A stretch of 64,000 nucleotides of DNA from Sphingomonadales bacterium (GTDB lineage Bacteria > Pseudomonadota > Alphaproteobacteria > Sphingomonadales > Sphingomonadaceae): NCBI GenBank assembly GCA_025362295.1, contig JANYGX010000002.1, positions 117,989 through 181,988 of the forward strand. The letters are read 5' to 3'. Positions 44,704 to 53,267 of this stretch are shown in pieces (position 1 is the stretch's first letter; every line of letters starts with the position of its first letter). The notes under the pieces are model-generated. The model was not told where the DNA came from, ran no database searches, and saw only the letters and a program-made list of their open reading frames with translations. Both the position numbers and the translations under genes were made by a program.

Positions 44704-45390
44704 ATGCATCAAAAACATCCGCAGGTCCACGAGACTCACCCCAACGGGCAGAAATGGCAACACAAACGTATCGGCTTGCTTGGCGGCTCGTTTAACCCGG
44801 CACATGGCGGGCATGTTCACATATCAGAGTGGGCGCTCAAGCTTTTGGGTCTGGATACGGTGTGGTGGCTGGTTAGCCCGCAGAACCCGCTGAAGCCTGT
44901 GGCCGGCATGGCAAGGCACGCCGACCGGTTGGCTTCTGCGCAGGCGATAGTTACCAACCCACACATCTATGTTACTGATATAGAAAGAAAATTAGGTACA
45001 TGTTATGCCGTTGATACCATTGCAGCGTTGAAACGTCTGTACCCTACCACGCACTTCATCTGGCTGATGGGGGCAGACAATCTGGCAAGCTTTCACCGCT
45101 GGAAAAGCTGGCGTGCGCTTGCCGCTCTTGTGCCGATTGCAGTTTTGCTCCGTCCGGGCTATAGTAATATGAGATGGTCAACACCCGCTGCGGGGTGGCT
45201 CTCACGGTTTATGAAACCGGAGCGCCTAGCTCGCCAGTGGCAACTATGGAGGACACCTGCTCTGGTTATCGTGACATTACCGCTCGATGCTCGGTCTGCA
45301 ACATCCATACGCGCTGCAAATCCGCACTGGGCTGAAACTGTGAACTTAACCAAAGAGAAAGTCCCCCCGGGTGCAAAATCCGATTCCTGA
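44704..45390 (+). CDS. nadD: Nicotinate-nucleotide adenylyltransferase
   Basis: This 228-residue enzyme makes NaAD in NAD synthesis. GLLGGSFNPAHGGHVHIS has the (T/H)XGH-type nucleotide-binding motif, FIWLMGADNLASFHRWKSW the substrate loop and RSATSIRA the C-terminal SXXXXR-type motif. No clear ribosome binding site precedes ATG 44704; the 20 residues before the first conserved strand are His/Gln rich. It overlaps the rsfS start by 20 bases. Confidence 0.94.
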   Translation: MHQKHPQVHETHPNGQKWQHKRIGLLGGSFNPAHGGHVHISEWALKLLGLDTVWWLVSPQNPLKPVAGMARHADRLASAQAIVTNPHIYVTDIERKLGTCYAVDTIAALKRLYPTTHFIWLMGADNLASFHRWKSWRALAALVPIAVLLRPGYSNMRWSTPAAGWLSRFMKPERLARQWQLWRTPALVIVTLPLDARSATSIRAANPHWAETVNLTKEKVPPGAKSDS

Positions 45391-45775
45391 ATTCGTTGTT
45401 GAGCCTCTTGAAAATGTACCCGGCAATGTGATCGCCCTTCACCACAGCGTTATGACATCGCTGGATGACGATAAGGCTGTCGATGTCATATCCATACCGC
45501 TATATGGTAAATCGACAATTGCAGATGCAATGGTGATCGCATCTGGCCGCTCCTCGCGGCAGGTGGCAGCAATGGCTGAACATCTTGCTGAAAAGCTGCG
45601 TGCCGATCATAAACGTCATGTAAAAATCGAAGGCCTGCCGCAAGCTGATTGGGTGCTGGTGGATGCCGGTGATGTGATTGTGCACCTGTTCCGTCCGGAA
45701 GTGCGCAGTTTTTATAATCTTGAAAAAATGTGGTCGCTTGATGTGCCGGATGCACCTGTCGCTGTTGCGCGCTGA
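45371..45775 (+). CDS. rsfS: Ribosomal silencing factor RsfS
   Basis: This 134-residue protein binds ribosomal protein L14 and blocks subunit joining in stationary phase. YGKSTIADAMVIASGRSSRQ, the DWVLVDAGDVIVHLF segment and RSFYNLEKMW are the family signatures. The start is GTG 45371, which lies 20 bases inside nadD, so translation of the two is coupled. The nadD-rsfS-rlmH order is conserved across many bacteria. Confidence 0.95.
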   Translation: MQNPIPEFVVEPLENVPGNVIALHHSVMTSLDDDKAVDVISIPLYGKSTIADAMVIASGRSSRQVAAMAEHLAEKLRADHKRHVKIEGLPQADWVLVDAGDVIVHLFRPEVRSFYNLEKMWSLDVPDAPVAVAR

Positions 45776-45784
45776 TTCCCGTTT

Positions 45785-46207
45785 ATGTTACTGCACATCA
45801 TTGCAGTTGGCCGTATCGGTCAATCGCCGGAGGCGGACCTGGTTGAACGCTATAAAGCGCGTATGATTTCACCTATAAAAATAACTGAAATTGCTGAAAG
45901 TAAAGCTATACCAGAAGCAACGCACAGCCCTTGCAGAACAGTCGTTATGGATGAGCGTGGCAGGGCTTTGGCAAGTGATGCGTTGGCAAAACAGTTGGGC
46001 ACATGGCGCGATGATGGTGTGCGAGATGTGAGGTTTCTGATTGGCGGTGCGGATGGTCACACACAATCCACCCGAGACAATGCTGATCTTTTGCTGTCTT
46101 TTGGCCCGGCGACATGGCCGCACATGCTGGTTCGTGCCATGCTCGCGGAACAGCTGTATCGGGCTGAAACAATTTTACGCTCGCATCCCTATCACAGGAG
46201 CGGGTAA
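45785..46207 (+). CDS. rlmH: 23S rRNA pseudouridine-1915 N3-methyltransferase RlmH
   Basis: This 140-residue SPOUT methyltransferase shows VVMDERGRALASDALAKQL, the AdoMet loop VRFLIGGADGH and the C-terminus YRAETILRSHPYHRSG, which is diagnostic. It methylates the pseudouridine at 1915 of helix 69 on the 70S ribosome. It lies nine bases after rsfS. The envC-like gene starts two bases after its stop. Confidence 0.96.
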   Translation: MLLHIIAVGRIGQSPEADLVERYKARMISPIKITEIAESKAIPEATHSPCRTVVMDERGRALASDALAKQLGTWRDDGVRDVRFLIGGADGHTQSTRDNADLLLSFGPATWPHMLVRAMLAEQLYRAETILRSHPYHRSG

Positions 46208-46209
46208 AC

Positions 46210-47550
46210 GTGTGGTGTGTACTCAACTTAAGTATTATTAAGAGCAGGTTATTTTTTGCATCGATAGCTTGGCTTTTTTTTTGCTGTACTTATGAAACGC
46301 GTGCCGCCCCGCAATCCGCCTCAACGGCCACTGAGCGAACTCATTTGGTGCAAGTGCAGGCGGATGCCAAAGCTGCTGCCGAGCGCGCCAAAAACTTGTC
46401 GGCACAAGCGGACCAACTGGAAGCCGATGCTGAAAAAGCCACCAATGGTATGGTGGATGTGGCGGCGGCCATTCAGGCGCGCGAGGATAAGCTGGCTGGG
46501 CTTGATCATAAACTAGAGAGCTTGCAGGTTGAGCAGAAATCGGGGCTCGAAAAACTTAATTCACGGCGTGGTGATGTGGTGCGGCTGTTGGCTGCGCTGC
46601 AAAATTTATCACGAAGGCCGCCACAGTTTATTTTGGTGCGACCGGGGGCAGCTATTGATACGGCACGGTCTGCCACGCTTCTGACAGCAGTTTTGCCAGA
46701 GCTGAAGAAACAAACAGACTCGCTCAAAAAAGACGTTGCCGTGATGACAGCGTTTCGCGTCAAACTGGAAACAGAAAAACAAACGTACCAATTTGAGCTT
46801 AACGCTCTGAAGACGGATCGCGGCACATTGAATAAGTTGCGTCAGCAGCGTGAGGCTTCACGGGTCGCATTGCTGGCGGAGGCCAAAGAGGATCAGGCCA
46901 AGGCGCAGGCATTGGCTACTCAGGCTCACGATATCAAGGATCTGTTGGACAAGCTAGAGCAAGCGGATCGCAAGCGTCAGCGATTGGCGCGCTTGCCAGG
47001 TCCCAGGCTCAAGCCAGATCTCACCAGGCGGTCGGTGGCTATCGCGCCGTCACCTGTCGTCCCAGTCACACCCAAAAATGGGCCACCCCGCGCAACTGGC
47101 TCGGGCCCGACCGTAGCTTTGCTGACCCCTCCCAAACCCATGTCAGGTGCCCTTGGCGGGTTAAGTTTACCAGTGCGTGGTGATGTTTCCCAGCAGTTCG
47201 GAGCCAGCACAGCGACCGGTCCGGCGCGCGGCATCACCATCAAAACGCGACCGGAGGCTCAGGTGATTGCGCCCTATGCCGGCCGAGTGGTATTTTCGGG
47301 ACCGTTTCGGGCTTACGGTCAATTGTTGATTATTGCTCACGGTGAAGGGTATCATTCACTTTTAGCCGGTATGACCCGTATAGACGCCAAAGTGGGGCAA
47401 ATCCTCCAGACAGGGGAGCCTATTGGTGTTATGGGGACGACTGAAGATGGCGCTGCGGCATCATCACTCTATGTTGAAATTCGTCGTGGTGGTGAGCCAG
47501 TCAATCCGCTACCATGGCTCAGTGCAAGTTTGAAACGGAATCAAGGATGA
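46210..47550 (+). CDS. EnvC-like LytM factor, catalytically degenerate M23 domain
   Basis: This 446-residue exported protein has an N-terminal signal (about 9-32), a long coiled coil (about 40-265, rich in Ala, Lys, Glu and Gln) and a C-terminal LytM/M23 domain (about 315-445). The metal ligands are missing: the HXXXD site reads RGITIKT, and the final HXH reads SLYVEIR. So it is probably an amidase activator like EnvC, NlpD or DipM rather than an endopeptidase. The start is GTG 46210, two bases after rlmH; no internal ATG precedes the signal. It forms an operon with ctpA, typical for alphaproteobacteria. Confidence 0.88.
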   Translation: MWCVLNLSIIKSRLFFASIAWLFFCCTYETRAAPQSASTATERTHLVQVQADAKAAAERAKNLSAQADQLEADAEKATNGMVDVAAAIQAREDKLAGLDHKLESLQVEQKSGLEKLNSRRGDVVRLLAALQNLSRRPPQFILVRPGAAIDTARSATLLTAVLPELKKQTDSLKKDVAVMTAFRVKLETEKQTYQFELNALKTDRGTLNKLRQQREASRVALLAEAKEDQAKAQALATQAHDIKDLLDKLEQADRKRQRLARLPGPRLKPDLTRRSVAIAPSPVVPVTPKNGPPRATGSGPTVALLTPPKPMSGALGGLSLPVRGDVSQQFGASTATGPARGITIKTRPEAQVIAPYAGRVVFSGPFRAYGQLLIIAHGEGYHSLLAGMTRIDAKVGQILQTGEPIGVMGTTEDGAAASSLYVEIRRGGEPVNPLPWLSASLKRNQG

Positions 47551-47552
47551 AC

Positions 47553-48896
47553 ATGTTTTATAAAACCACATCTGCCTTATTGCTTGGTACAGCGTTATTG
47601 AGCAGTCACGTTAATGCTGCTCCAGTGACGACATCGGCAAACGTTGATGCTGAAACCTACCGACAACTTGATCAGCTGATGGATGTGTTTGAGCGCGTGC
47701 GCGCTGAATATGTGGACAAGGTTGATGACAAGAAATTGCTCGAGGGGGCGATCACTGGCATGATTGCATCGCTTGATCCACATTCCAGTTACATGGATGC
47801 CAAAGAATCCCAGAACATGCGCACTATCACGGATGGAGAGTTTGGTGGCCTTGGTCTTGAAGTTACACAAGAAGAAGGTGTGGTGAAAGCGATCACCGCT
47901 ATCGATGGAACACCGGCGGCCAAAGCGGGTATTCGTGGCGGGGATTATATCACGCAAATCAACAAAGAGCCTGTTTACGGAATGGACCTAAACGAAGCTG
48001 TCGGCAAGATGCGCGGCGCGCCAAAATCATCGGTAACGCTGACTATTGTGCGCCGCCTTAATGACAAGGTTGAGAAGCCGTTCGATGTAACGCTGGTGCG
48101 CGAGGTGATACAGCAGGCCCAAGTAAAGTTTGAAACAAAACCTGGCGGTATTGGCTATATTCGCTTGCCGCAGTTTCATAAAAAAGCCGCAGACCAGATC
48201 AAAAATGCTGTGTTCAGCTTGCAAAAGCAACTGGGCAGCGGTCTCAATGGCTATGTGCTTGATTTACGCTCCAACCCTGGCGGCCTTCTCGATCAGGCTG
48301 TCGAAATCTGTGATGAATTTTTACAGCGGGGTGAAATTGTCTCGCAGCGTGGCCGCAAGAAAACCGATATCCAGCGTTACTTTGCCCATTCTGGCGATAT
48401 CACCAATGGCAAGCCGATCGTGGTGCTGGTGAACGAGGCTTCGGCTTCAGCATCAGAAATTGTCGCCGGTGCCTTGCAGGATAACCGACGGGCCTTGGTG
48501 ATTGGTCGCCGCTCATTCGGCAAGGGGTCTGTGCAAACGTTGATACCGCTGGGGCCAGACACCGCCTTGCGACTGACGACGGCCAGATACTATACGCCGT
48601 CCGGTCGTTCTGTGCAGGAGCAAGGGATTGAACCGGATGTCGATGTAGCACAGCTTTCGGCTGACCAGAAGCCGACAGAAACAGCTCCGGCATTTTTAAG
48701 CGAGGCCGATTTGGGTCGGCACTTGTCTAACGACAAAAAAGAAGTGGCGCATCTGGAAGAGCGTGATGTGAAAGTTGACCCGCGCCAATTGGCAACATCG
48801 GAACAGCTCAAAAAACAGGGCATTACCGATTTTCAGTTGGATTATGCCATCAAGCTGTTAACACGGGCAGCGCAGACCAAGGTGGCTGTGAATTAA
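47553..48896 (+). CDS. ctpA: S41 family C-terminal processing peptidase
   Basis: This 447-residue periplasmic protease has a signal peptide (1-23), a PDZ domain (about 93-180, GEFGGLGLEVTQEEGVVKAI) and an S41 domain with catalytic Ser301 (NEASASASEIVAGA) and Lys324 (RSFGKGSVQ). Tail-specific proteases of this kind trim periplasmic and cell-wall proteins. I chose ATG 47553 over 47547 because AAGGA (47543-47547) is then at working distance. The start overlaps nothing but lies just behind the envC-like stop. Confidence 0.95.
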   Translation: MFYKTTSALLLGTALLSSHVNAAPVTTSANVDAETYRQLDQLMDVFERVRAEYVDKVDDKKLLEGAITGMIASLDPHSSYMDAKESQNMRTITDGEFGGLGLEVTQEEGVVKAITAIDGTPAAKAGIRGGDYITQINKEPVYGMDLNEAVGKMRGAPKSSVTLTIVRRLNDKVEKPFDVTLVREVIQQAQVKFETKPGGIGYIRLPQFHKKAADQIKNAVFSLQKQLGSGLNGYVLDLRSNPGGLLDQAVEICDEFLQRGEIVSQRGRKKTDIQRYFAHSGDITNGKPIVVLVNEASASASEIVAGALQDNRRALVIGRRSFGKGSVQTLIPLGPDTALRLTTARYYTPSGRSVQEQGIEPDVDVAQLSADQKPTETAPAFLSEADLGRHLSNDKKEVAHLEERDVKVDPRQLATSEQLKKQGITDFQLDYAIKLLTRAAQTKVAVN

Positions 48897-48911
48897 GGGT
48901 TCAATCGCCTC

Positions 48912-49943
48912 ATGACTGATGGCACAACTGCATATCGGGTTCGCAAGGGGCGTGTTGGTTCTTTGCTGTTTGCTGGCATGCTTATATTTTTGGCACTAAG
49001 TGCCTTTTTTGCTGTTGTTTTGCAGCCGCATAAAAAACCTGCAGAGCCAATTGCGCAAATCACAAGCATTAAGCCTGATGTAATATTGACAACACCACCC
49101 CGAGCAGTAGCCCCAACAGCAGCAACGATTGTAAGGCCAATAACGCCACAACCCACCCTGGATGCCAAGCCAGCCACTCCAGGCGCCTCTGCGACATTAG
49201 CGCCCTTGCCTGCGAAAGCCGAAGTGATCGCAACCACAAAAGCAGACTTGCCTGCGTTGCCAACTGGTAAACCGCTGATCGCTATACTTGTTACGGATCT
49301 TGGCGGTGACTCAGCCACGGCCAGAGTGGCTATTGATACTTTACCAGCGTCGGTTGATCTTGGCTTTGAGCCTTATGCTGGCAATACCCGCCACATGGTG
49401 GTGGCTGCCAGCCAAGCTGGTCATGCCATCTGGGTGGGTGTGCCCATGCAACCAAAGCGTTACCCGGCAATCAACCCTGGTAAGAATGCACTGCTGCTCA
49501 AGCAATCCAGCGAAGAAAACATGCGCCGTTTTGATGCAATTCTAGAACAGGTCGGTGGCAAGCCAGCGGGTGTATACAACATAATGGGCTCGGCCTTTAT
49601 GGCCGATGAGACAGCGTTGAAGCCGGTATTTGAAAAGTTGAAAGCAAAACAAAATATGGCTTTTTTCGACATGCGTTCCGATCAGGATAGCAAAGGGCCA
49701 TCGCTTGCAAAATCGCTTGATGTATCTGCAACAGTCAATCAATTCACACTGAATGAAGACAAGAAAGCATTGCCCGAAAATTTAATGAAGCTTGCCAGGA
49801 TGGCGAAAAAAAACGGGCATGCTGTTGCCGTTATAAATGGCGACGCAGCGTCTTTGAAGGTGTTGCATACGTGGCTTAAGTCACCAGAAGCTGAAAACTT
49901 TGATCTTGTTTCAGCATCTCTGATAGCGGCTCACGGAAAATAA
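48912..49943 (+). CDS. Divergent polysaccharide deacetylase (DUF610/YibQ)
   Basis: This 343-residue protein has an N-terminal membrane anchor (about 17-39), an Ala/Pro/Thr-rich linker (about 45-110) and a divergent deacetylase domain (about 115-343; LIAILVTDLGGDSATARVA, then WVGVPMQPKRYPAINPGKNALL, read as VGVPMQPKRYPAINPGKN). The family is linked to envelope maintenance and usually follows the CtpA/EnvC pair, as here. Catalytic activity is unproved for the family. In-frame GTG and ATG starts further in are possible; ATG 48912 has weak upstream pairing. Confidence 0.9.
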   Translation: MTDGTTAYRVRKGRVGSLLFAGMLIFLALSAFFAVVLQPHKKPAEPIAQITSIKPDVILTTPPRAVAPTAATIVRPITPQPTLDAKPATPGASATLAPLPAKAEVIATTKADLPALPTGKPLIAILVTDLGGDSATARVAIDTLPASVDLGFEPYAGNTRHMVVAASQAGHAIWVGVPMQPKRYPAINPGKNALLLKQSSEENMRRFDAILEQVGGKPAGVYNIMGSAFMADETALKPVFEKLKAKQNMAFFDMRSDQDSKGPSLAKSLDVSATVNQFTLNEDKKALPENLMKLARMAKKNGHAVAVINGDAASLKVLHTWLKSPEAENFDLVSASLIAAHGK

Positions 49944-49973
49944 TTTTTTAGATTTATATCAAAGGAATTTATT

Positions 49974-51053
49974 ATGTTTTCAAGGCGCGATGTTGGTACC
50001 CATGCTCTTGCAGCCGGTTTTGCATTTGCTTCTGGCAACAAGGCTTTTGCACTTGCCAAAGATATATCATGGCAAAAACTTCCAACTGTGCCCTTCAAAG
50101 GCAAGCAGGATGACATATCTTTTGTCAGCAAAGATATCGGCTGGTACGGTAATGGTGAAGGCAAGCTTTATCACACAACAGATGGCGGCATGAGTTGGGC
50201 CAAGGTTTGGGATCAGCCAGGAACTTTTATTCGCGCACTTGGTTTTATTGATGAGAAAATCGGCTTTCTCGGCAATGTGGGTACCGACTATTATCCAGGT
50301 GTTACAGACAAGCACCCCCTATACCGAACTGACGACAGCGGAAAAACCTGGTCAGCTGTGAACGCGCCAGATATTTCCGTCGTGGCTGGCGTATGCGGTA
50401 TTGATATATTGCCGGTACATAAAATTTTTCAGGGTGAAGTGCATACCGATCACATCATTCATGCGGCTGGTCGTGTCGGAGGTCCAGCAGCCATTATGAG
50501 ATCTGAAGACAGTGGAAAAACTTGGACTGTGCAAGATATGTCAAAGCAAGCAGGTATGATCCTCGATGTGAAATTTCTTGATGCGCAAACAGGGTTTATC
50601 TGCGCCTCAACCAACAGCGATATGGAAAAGGCCGAGGCCTTGATCATGCGCACAACTGACGGGGGTAAAAGCTGGACTCCGGTTTACACCTCTGGTCGCA
50701 AGTTAGAGAACTGCTGGAAAATGAGCTGGCCATCTGCACGTGTCGGCTATGCAACAGTGCAAAGCTACGATGAGGCGCCCACCAACACAAAGCGTGTGGT
50801 TGTTAAAACTACGGATGGTGGCAAAACCTGGGTTGAAATGCCGTTGGTCACGGCACCGGCCATTCAGCAATTTGGCATAGGCTTTGTCGATGAGAATCAT
50901 GGTTGGGTTGGTTGCAAGGCTGGGGGGTATGAAACGCAAGATGGCGGCAAAAACTGGTCGCCTGTGGCCTTTGGTCGTGCGGTTAACAAGATTCGTATAA
51001 TTAAAAATCGCGTGTTTGCCATTGGGGTGGACGTACACAGGCTGGATTTATGA
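49974..51053 (+). CDS. Tat-exported YCF48/BNR-like beta-propeller protein
   Basis: This 359-residue protein begins with a Tat-type signal (SRRDVGTHALAAGFAFASG; twin Arg at 4-5). The mature part is a beta-propeller of BNR/sialidase-type blades, repeatedly showing a DGGKTW-like turn (TTDGGMSWAKV, TDDSGKTWSAV, SEDSGKTWTVQ, TTDGGKSWTPV, TTDGGKTWVEM, TQDGGKNWSPV), six copies. It resembles Ycf48/HCF136-type assembly factors and similar repeat proteins of unknown function in non-photosynthetic bacteria. AAAGGA precedes the ATG. It is 30 bases after the deacetylase gene. Confidence 0.8.
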   Translation: MFSRRDVGTHALAAGFAFASGNKAFALAKDISWQKLPTVPFKGKQDDISFVSKDIGWYGNGEGKLYHTTDGGMSWAKVWDQPGTFIRALGFIDEKIGFLGNVGTDYYPGVTDKHPLYRTDDSGKTWSAVNAPDISVVAGVCGIDILPVHKIFQGEVHTDHIIHAAGRVGGPAAIMRSEDSGKTWTVQDMSKQAGMILDVKFLDAQTGFICASTNSDMEKAEALIMRTTDGGKSWTPVYTSGRKLENCWKMSWPSARVGYATVQSYDEAPTNTKRVVVKTTDGGKTWVEMPLVTAPAIQQFGIGFVDENHGWVGCKAGGYETQDGGKNWSPVAFGRAVNKIRIIKNRVFAIGVDVHRLDL

Positions 51054-51097
51054 TGCAACCTAAAGTATATTAATAAATTAATATACAACTTTTAAGA

Positions 51098-51126
51098 TTG
51101 ACTTGATTTGCGTTAACCATATATAA
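51098..51126 (+). promoter_or_regulatory. Promoter with TTAACCAT motif ahead of a small gene
   Basis: TTGACT (51098-51103) and ATATAA (51121-51126), 17 bases apart, form a good sigma-70-type promoter. TTAACCAT (51113-51120) fills the end of the spacer and abuts the -10, and a second GTTAAC lies at 51131-51136. The same 8-mer occurs twice ahead of the histidine kinase gene. Confidence 0.55.
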
Positions 51127-51155
51127 AATTGTTAACACGATCAGGAGCATGACTT

Positions 51156-51347
51156 ATGAGTATACAGTTTCAGCCGCCTACAATAAAGCCAATGCCGGCT
51201 AACACAGCGTCCGCAATGGGTTTGAGAATGGCCTTAGCAATGCTCATGAATGAAGCTCTTGATAGTGGTTACCATTTTTGTGCTCTGTACATACGTGTAG
51301 CGATTTCAGAGCTCGATCAGGTTGTTGGGGATAAGTTGGCTTTATAA
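51156..51347 (+). CDS. Small hypothetical protein (63 residues)
   Basis: I recognise no family. The N-terminus is Pro/Gln rich (MSIQFQPPTIKPMPANTAS). The rest is a likely amphipathic helix (MGLRMALAMLMNEALDSG) followed by a mixed strand and helix segment (YHFCALYIRVAISELDQVV). No signal peptide. AGGAG lies nine bases ahead of the ATG and a good promoter is 30-58 bases upstream, so this looks like a real monocistronic small gene. It converges on yqeY. Confidence 0.6.
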   Translation: MSIQFQPPTIKPMPANTASAMGLRMALAMLMNEALDSGYHFCALYIRVAISELDQVVGDKLAL

Positions 51348-51360
51348 TCTTTGCTGTTAT

Positions 51361-51828
51361 CTAGCTGCCAATGGCTGCCTTCACCAATCCGCCAGCTTTA
51401 CCCATATCAATCTGACCAGCAAAGCGTTCCTTGAGTGCACCCATCACTTTGCCCATATCTTTGGCTGACGTAACACCCAGCTCAACCACCAGCGCTTTAA
51501 TTGCGCCAGCGGCTTCAGCATCGGACATCATTTTGGGCAAGAAATGTTCCAGCACGGCTATTTCGGCTTTTTCCCCGTCTGCCAGTGCCTGACGATTGCC
51601 CTTTTCAAACATCTCTATAGACTCACGGCGTTGCTTGACCATTTTCGTCAGCACATCAATCACCAGAACATCATCCGCTGCCGAGCCTGTCTCAGGCGCG
51701 GTGCCTGTCCGCAGTTCAATATCTTTGTTCTTGATGGTCGATTGCGCCATGCGCAATGTTGAAACCGTTTTCTCTTCATGAGCTTTCATGGCAACAATTA
51801 GCGCGGCTTTAATTTGATCGCGGATCAT
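51361..51828 (-). CDS. GatB/YqeY domain protein
   Basis: This 155-residue protein resembles the tRNA-binding C-terminal domain of GatB. MIRDQIKAALIVAMKAHEEK opens the protein and STLRMAQSTIKNKDIELR, the central VLEHFLPKMMSDAEA and LGVTSAKDMGKVMGALKERF are the family pattern. The function is unknown but may relate to amidated tRNA. ATG 51828 has AAAGGA at seven bases; the longer frame does not. The stop lies 11 bases from xthA upstream. Confidence 0.92.
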   Translation of the reverse strand: MIRDQIKAALIVAMKAHEEKTVSTLRMAQSTIKNKDIELRTGTAPETGSAADDVLVIDVLTKMVKQRRESIEMFEKGNRQALADGEKAEIAVLEHFLPKMMSDAEAAGAIKALVVELGVTSAKDMGKVMGALKERFAGQIDMGKAGGLVKAAIGS

Positions 51829-51838
51829 TTTATTTCCT

Positions 51839-52606
51839 TTATGTGAGTTCGCACCACACCGGCGTGTGGTCAGATGGTTTTTCAAGCGCGCGAGGTTTTC
51901 TGTCTACGCCGGCATCTTTGAGACGATCCGCAGCTTGAGGTGAGAGCGCCAGATGATCGATCCGCAGGCCGTGGTCTTTGCTCCATGCCCCAGCCTGGTA
52001 ATCCCAATAGCTGTAGCAATGTGCAGTTGGTTCGATAGCGCGTATGGCATCAAGATAGCCAAGGTTGAAAAGTTGCCGCCAGCGGCTGCGGCTTTCCGGT
52101 TGCATTAATGCATCCTCAGCCATTGCAGAAGGGTTGTGCACATCGTTATTGGTCGGGCACACATTATAGTCTCCCGCCAAAATTAACGGCTGCTCCTCCA
52201 GCAATAAATTGCGCGCACGCACAATCATGCGGTCCATCCATGCCAGCTTATAGTCAAACTTTGGGCCAGGTTGCGGGTTGCCATTGGGGAGATAGAGGCT
52301 GACTATTTTAAGGCCCATGGTGGTGCCCTCGATCCAGCGCGATTGTTCATCGGTATCATCTCCCGGCAGGCCGCGCACAATATCAGTGAGCGGCTCGCGA
52401 GATAGCAGCGCCACACCATTAAAGCCTTTCTGTCCGTGCGTTTCCATATGATAGCCAAGCGCCTCAATCTCCAGGCGCGGGCAGGTGGCATCCTGACTTT
52501 TAATTTCCTGCAGGCAGACAACGTCTGGTCTGGCATTGGCGAGCCAAGCGAGCAGCTGCGGCAGCCGCGCATTGATTCCATTGACGTTAAAGGTGTAAAC
52601 TTTCAT
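51839..52606 (-). CDS. xthA: Exodeoxyribonuclease III / AP endonuclease
   Basis: This 255-residue enzyme repairs abasic sites and trims 3' ends. The motifs TFNVNGINARLPQLLAWL, VCLQEIKSQD, ILAGDYNVCPTNND and the catalytic GLRIDHLALS and KPSDHTPVW are intact. It is divergent from the GST gene and just upstream of yqeY, with which it may be co-transcribed. Confidence 0.96.
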   Translation of the reverse strand: MKVYTFNVNGINARLPQLLAWLANARPDVVCLQEIKSQDATCPRLEIEALGYHMETHGQKGFNGVALLSREPLTDIVRGLPGDDTDEQSRWIEGTTMGLKIVSLYLPNGNPQPGPKFDYKLAWMDRMIVRARNLLLEEQPLILAGDYNVCPTNNDVHNPSAMAEDALMQPESRSRWRQLFNLGYLDAIRAIEPTAHCYSYWDYQAGAWSKDHGLRIDHLALSPQAADRLKDAGVDRKPRALEKPSDHTPVWCELT

Positions 52607-52646
52607 GCAATATCATTAACGCGAACTCGAACCGGAGGGAAGCAGC

Positions 52647-53267
52647 ATGTTCATACTTTATGGTGAGCCAAACAGCGGCTCATTCGCCCCGGAGGCTATT
52701 CTGACGCTGGCCGGTGCGGAATTTGAGTGTGTGGATTTTGACCTTGCGACGCATCAGCAGCAGGGCAACGCTTACCGTGCCATCAACCCGATGGGGCGCA
52801 TACCGGCACTGCGCTTGCCATCGGGGCAGCTGCTAACGGAGTCAGTGGCTATTTTGTTGGTGCTCGCTGAATTATTTCCAGCACTTGAACTTTTGCCACC
52901 TGTAGGGTCGGCAGAGCGCTTCACTGTCTATCGCTGGCTGATGTTTATCAGCGCACCGATTTATGAGGCCGTCAGCCGGTGGGATTATCCTGAACGTTTC
53001 AGTGCCAACCCGGACCATGCAGCGGCTATCAAAGACAAGGCCCATGCAGACTTGCAACAGTTCTGGCGGCTCGTGGAAAATCATTTGCAACTTGTGACGA
53101 TGCAAAATGGCTTGGGGCTCGATCTCTATATTGCCAATATAAGTGGCTGGATTGTCGGCAAGGCCTGGCGCGCGGATAATTGTCCAGGTGTTGCAGCAAT
53201 CGCTGACGGCGTGGCTAGGGATGAAAGGATTGGCGCAGTCTGGCAACGGCATTTTTCCAAAAGCTAA
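52647..53267 (+). CDS. Glutathione S-transferase family protein
   Basis: This 206-residue protein has an N-terminal thioredoxin-like domain (1-78, with NPMGRIPALRLPSGQLLTES, whose cis-Pro and ES bind the glutathione gamma-glutamyl group) and a C-terminal helical domain. The active-site residue would be a Ser near position 10-12 (PNSGSFAP). The class and substrate are not clear. GGAGGGA precedes the ATG. Its stop overlaps the convergent MFS stop by four bases. Confidence 0.88.
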   Translation: MFILYGEPNSGSFAPEAILTLAGAEFECVDFDLATHQQQGNAYRAINPMGRIPALRLPSGQLLTESVAILLVLAELFPALELLPPVGSAERFTVYRWLMFISAPIYEAVSRWDYPERFSANPDHAAAIKDKAHADLQQFWRLVENHLQLVTMQNGLGLDLYIANISGWIVGKAWRADNCPGVAAIADGVARDERIGAVWQRHFSKS

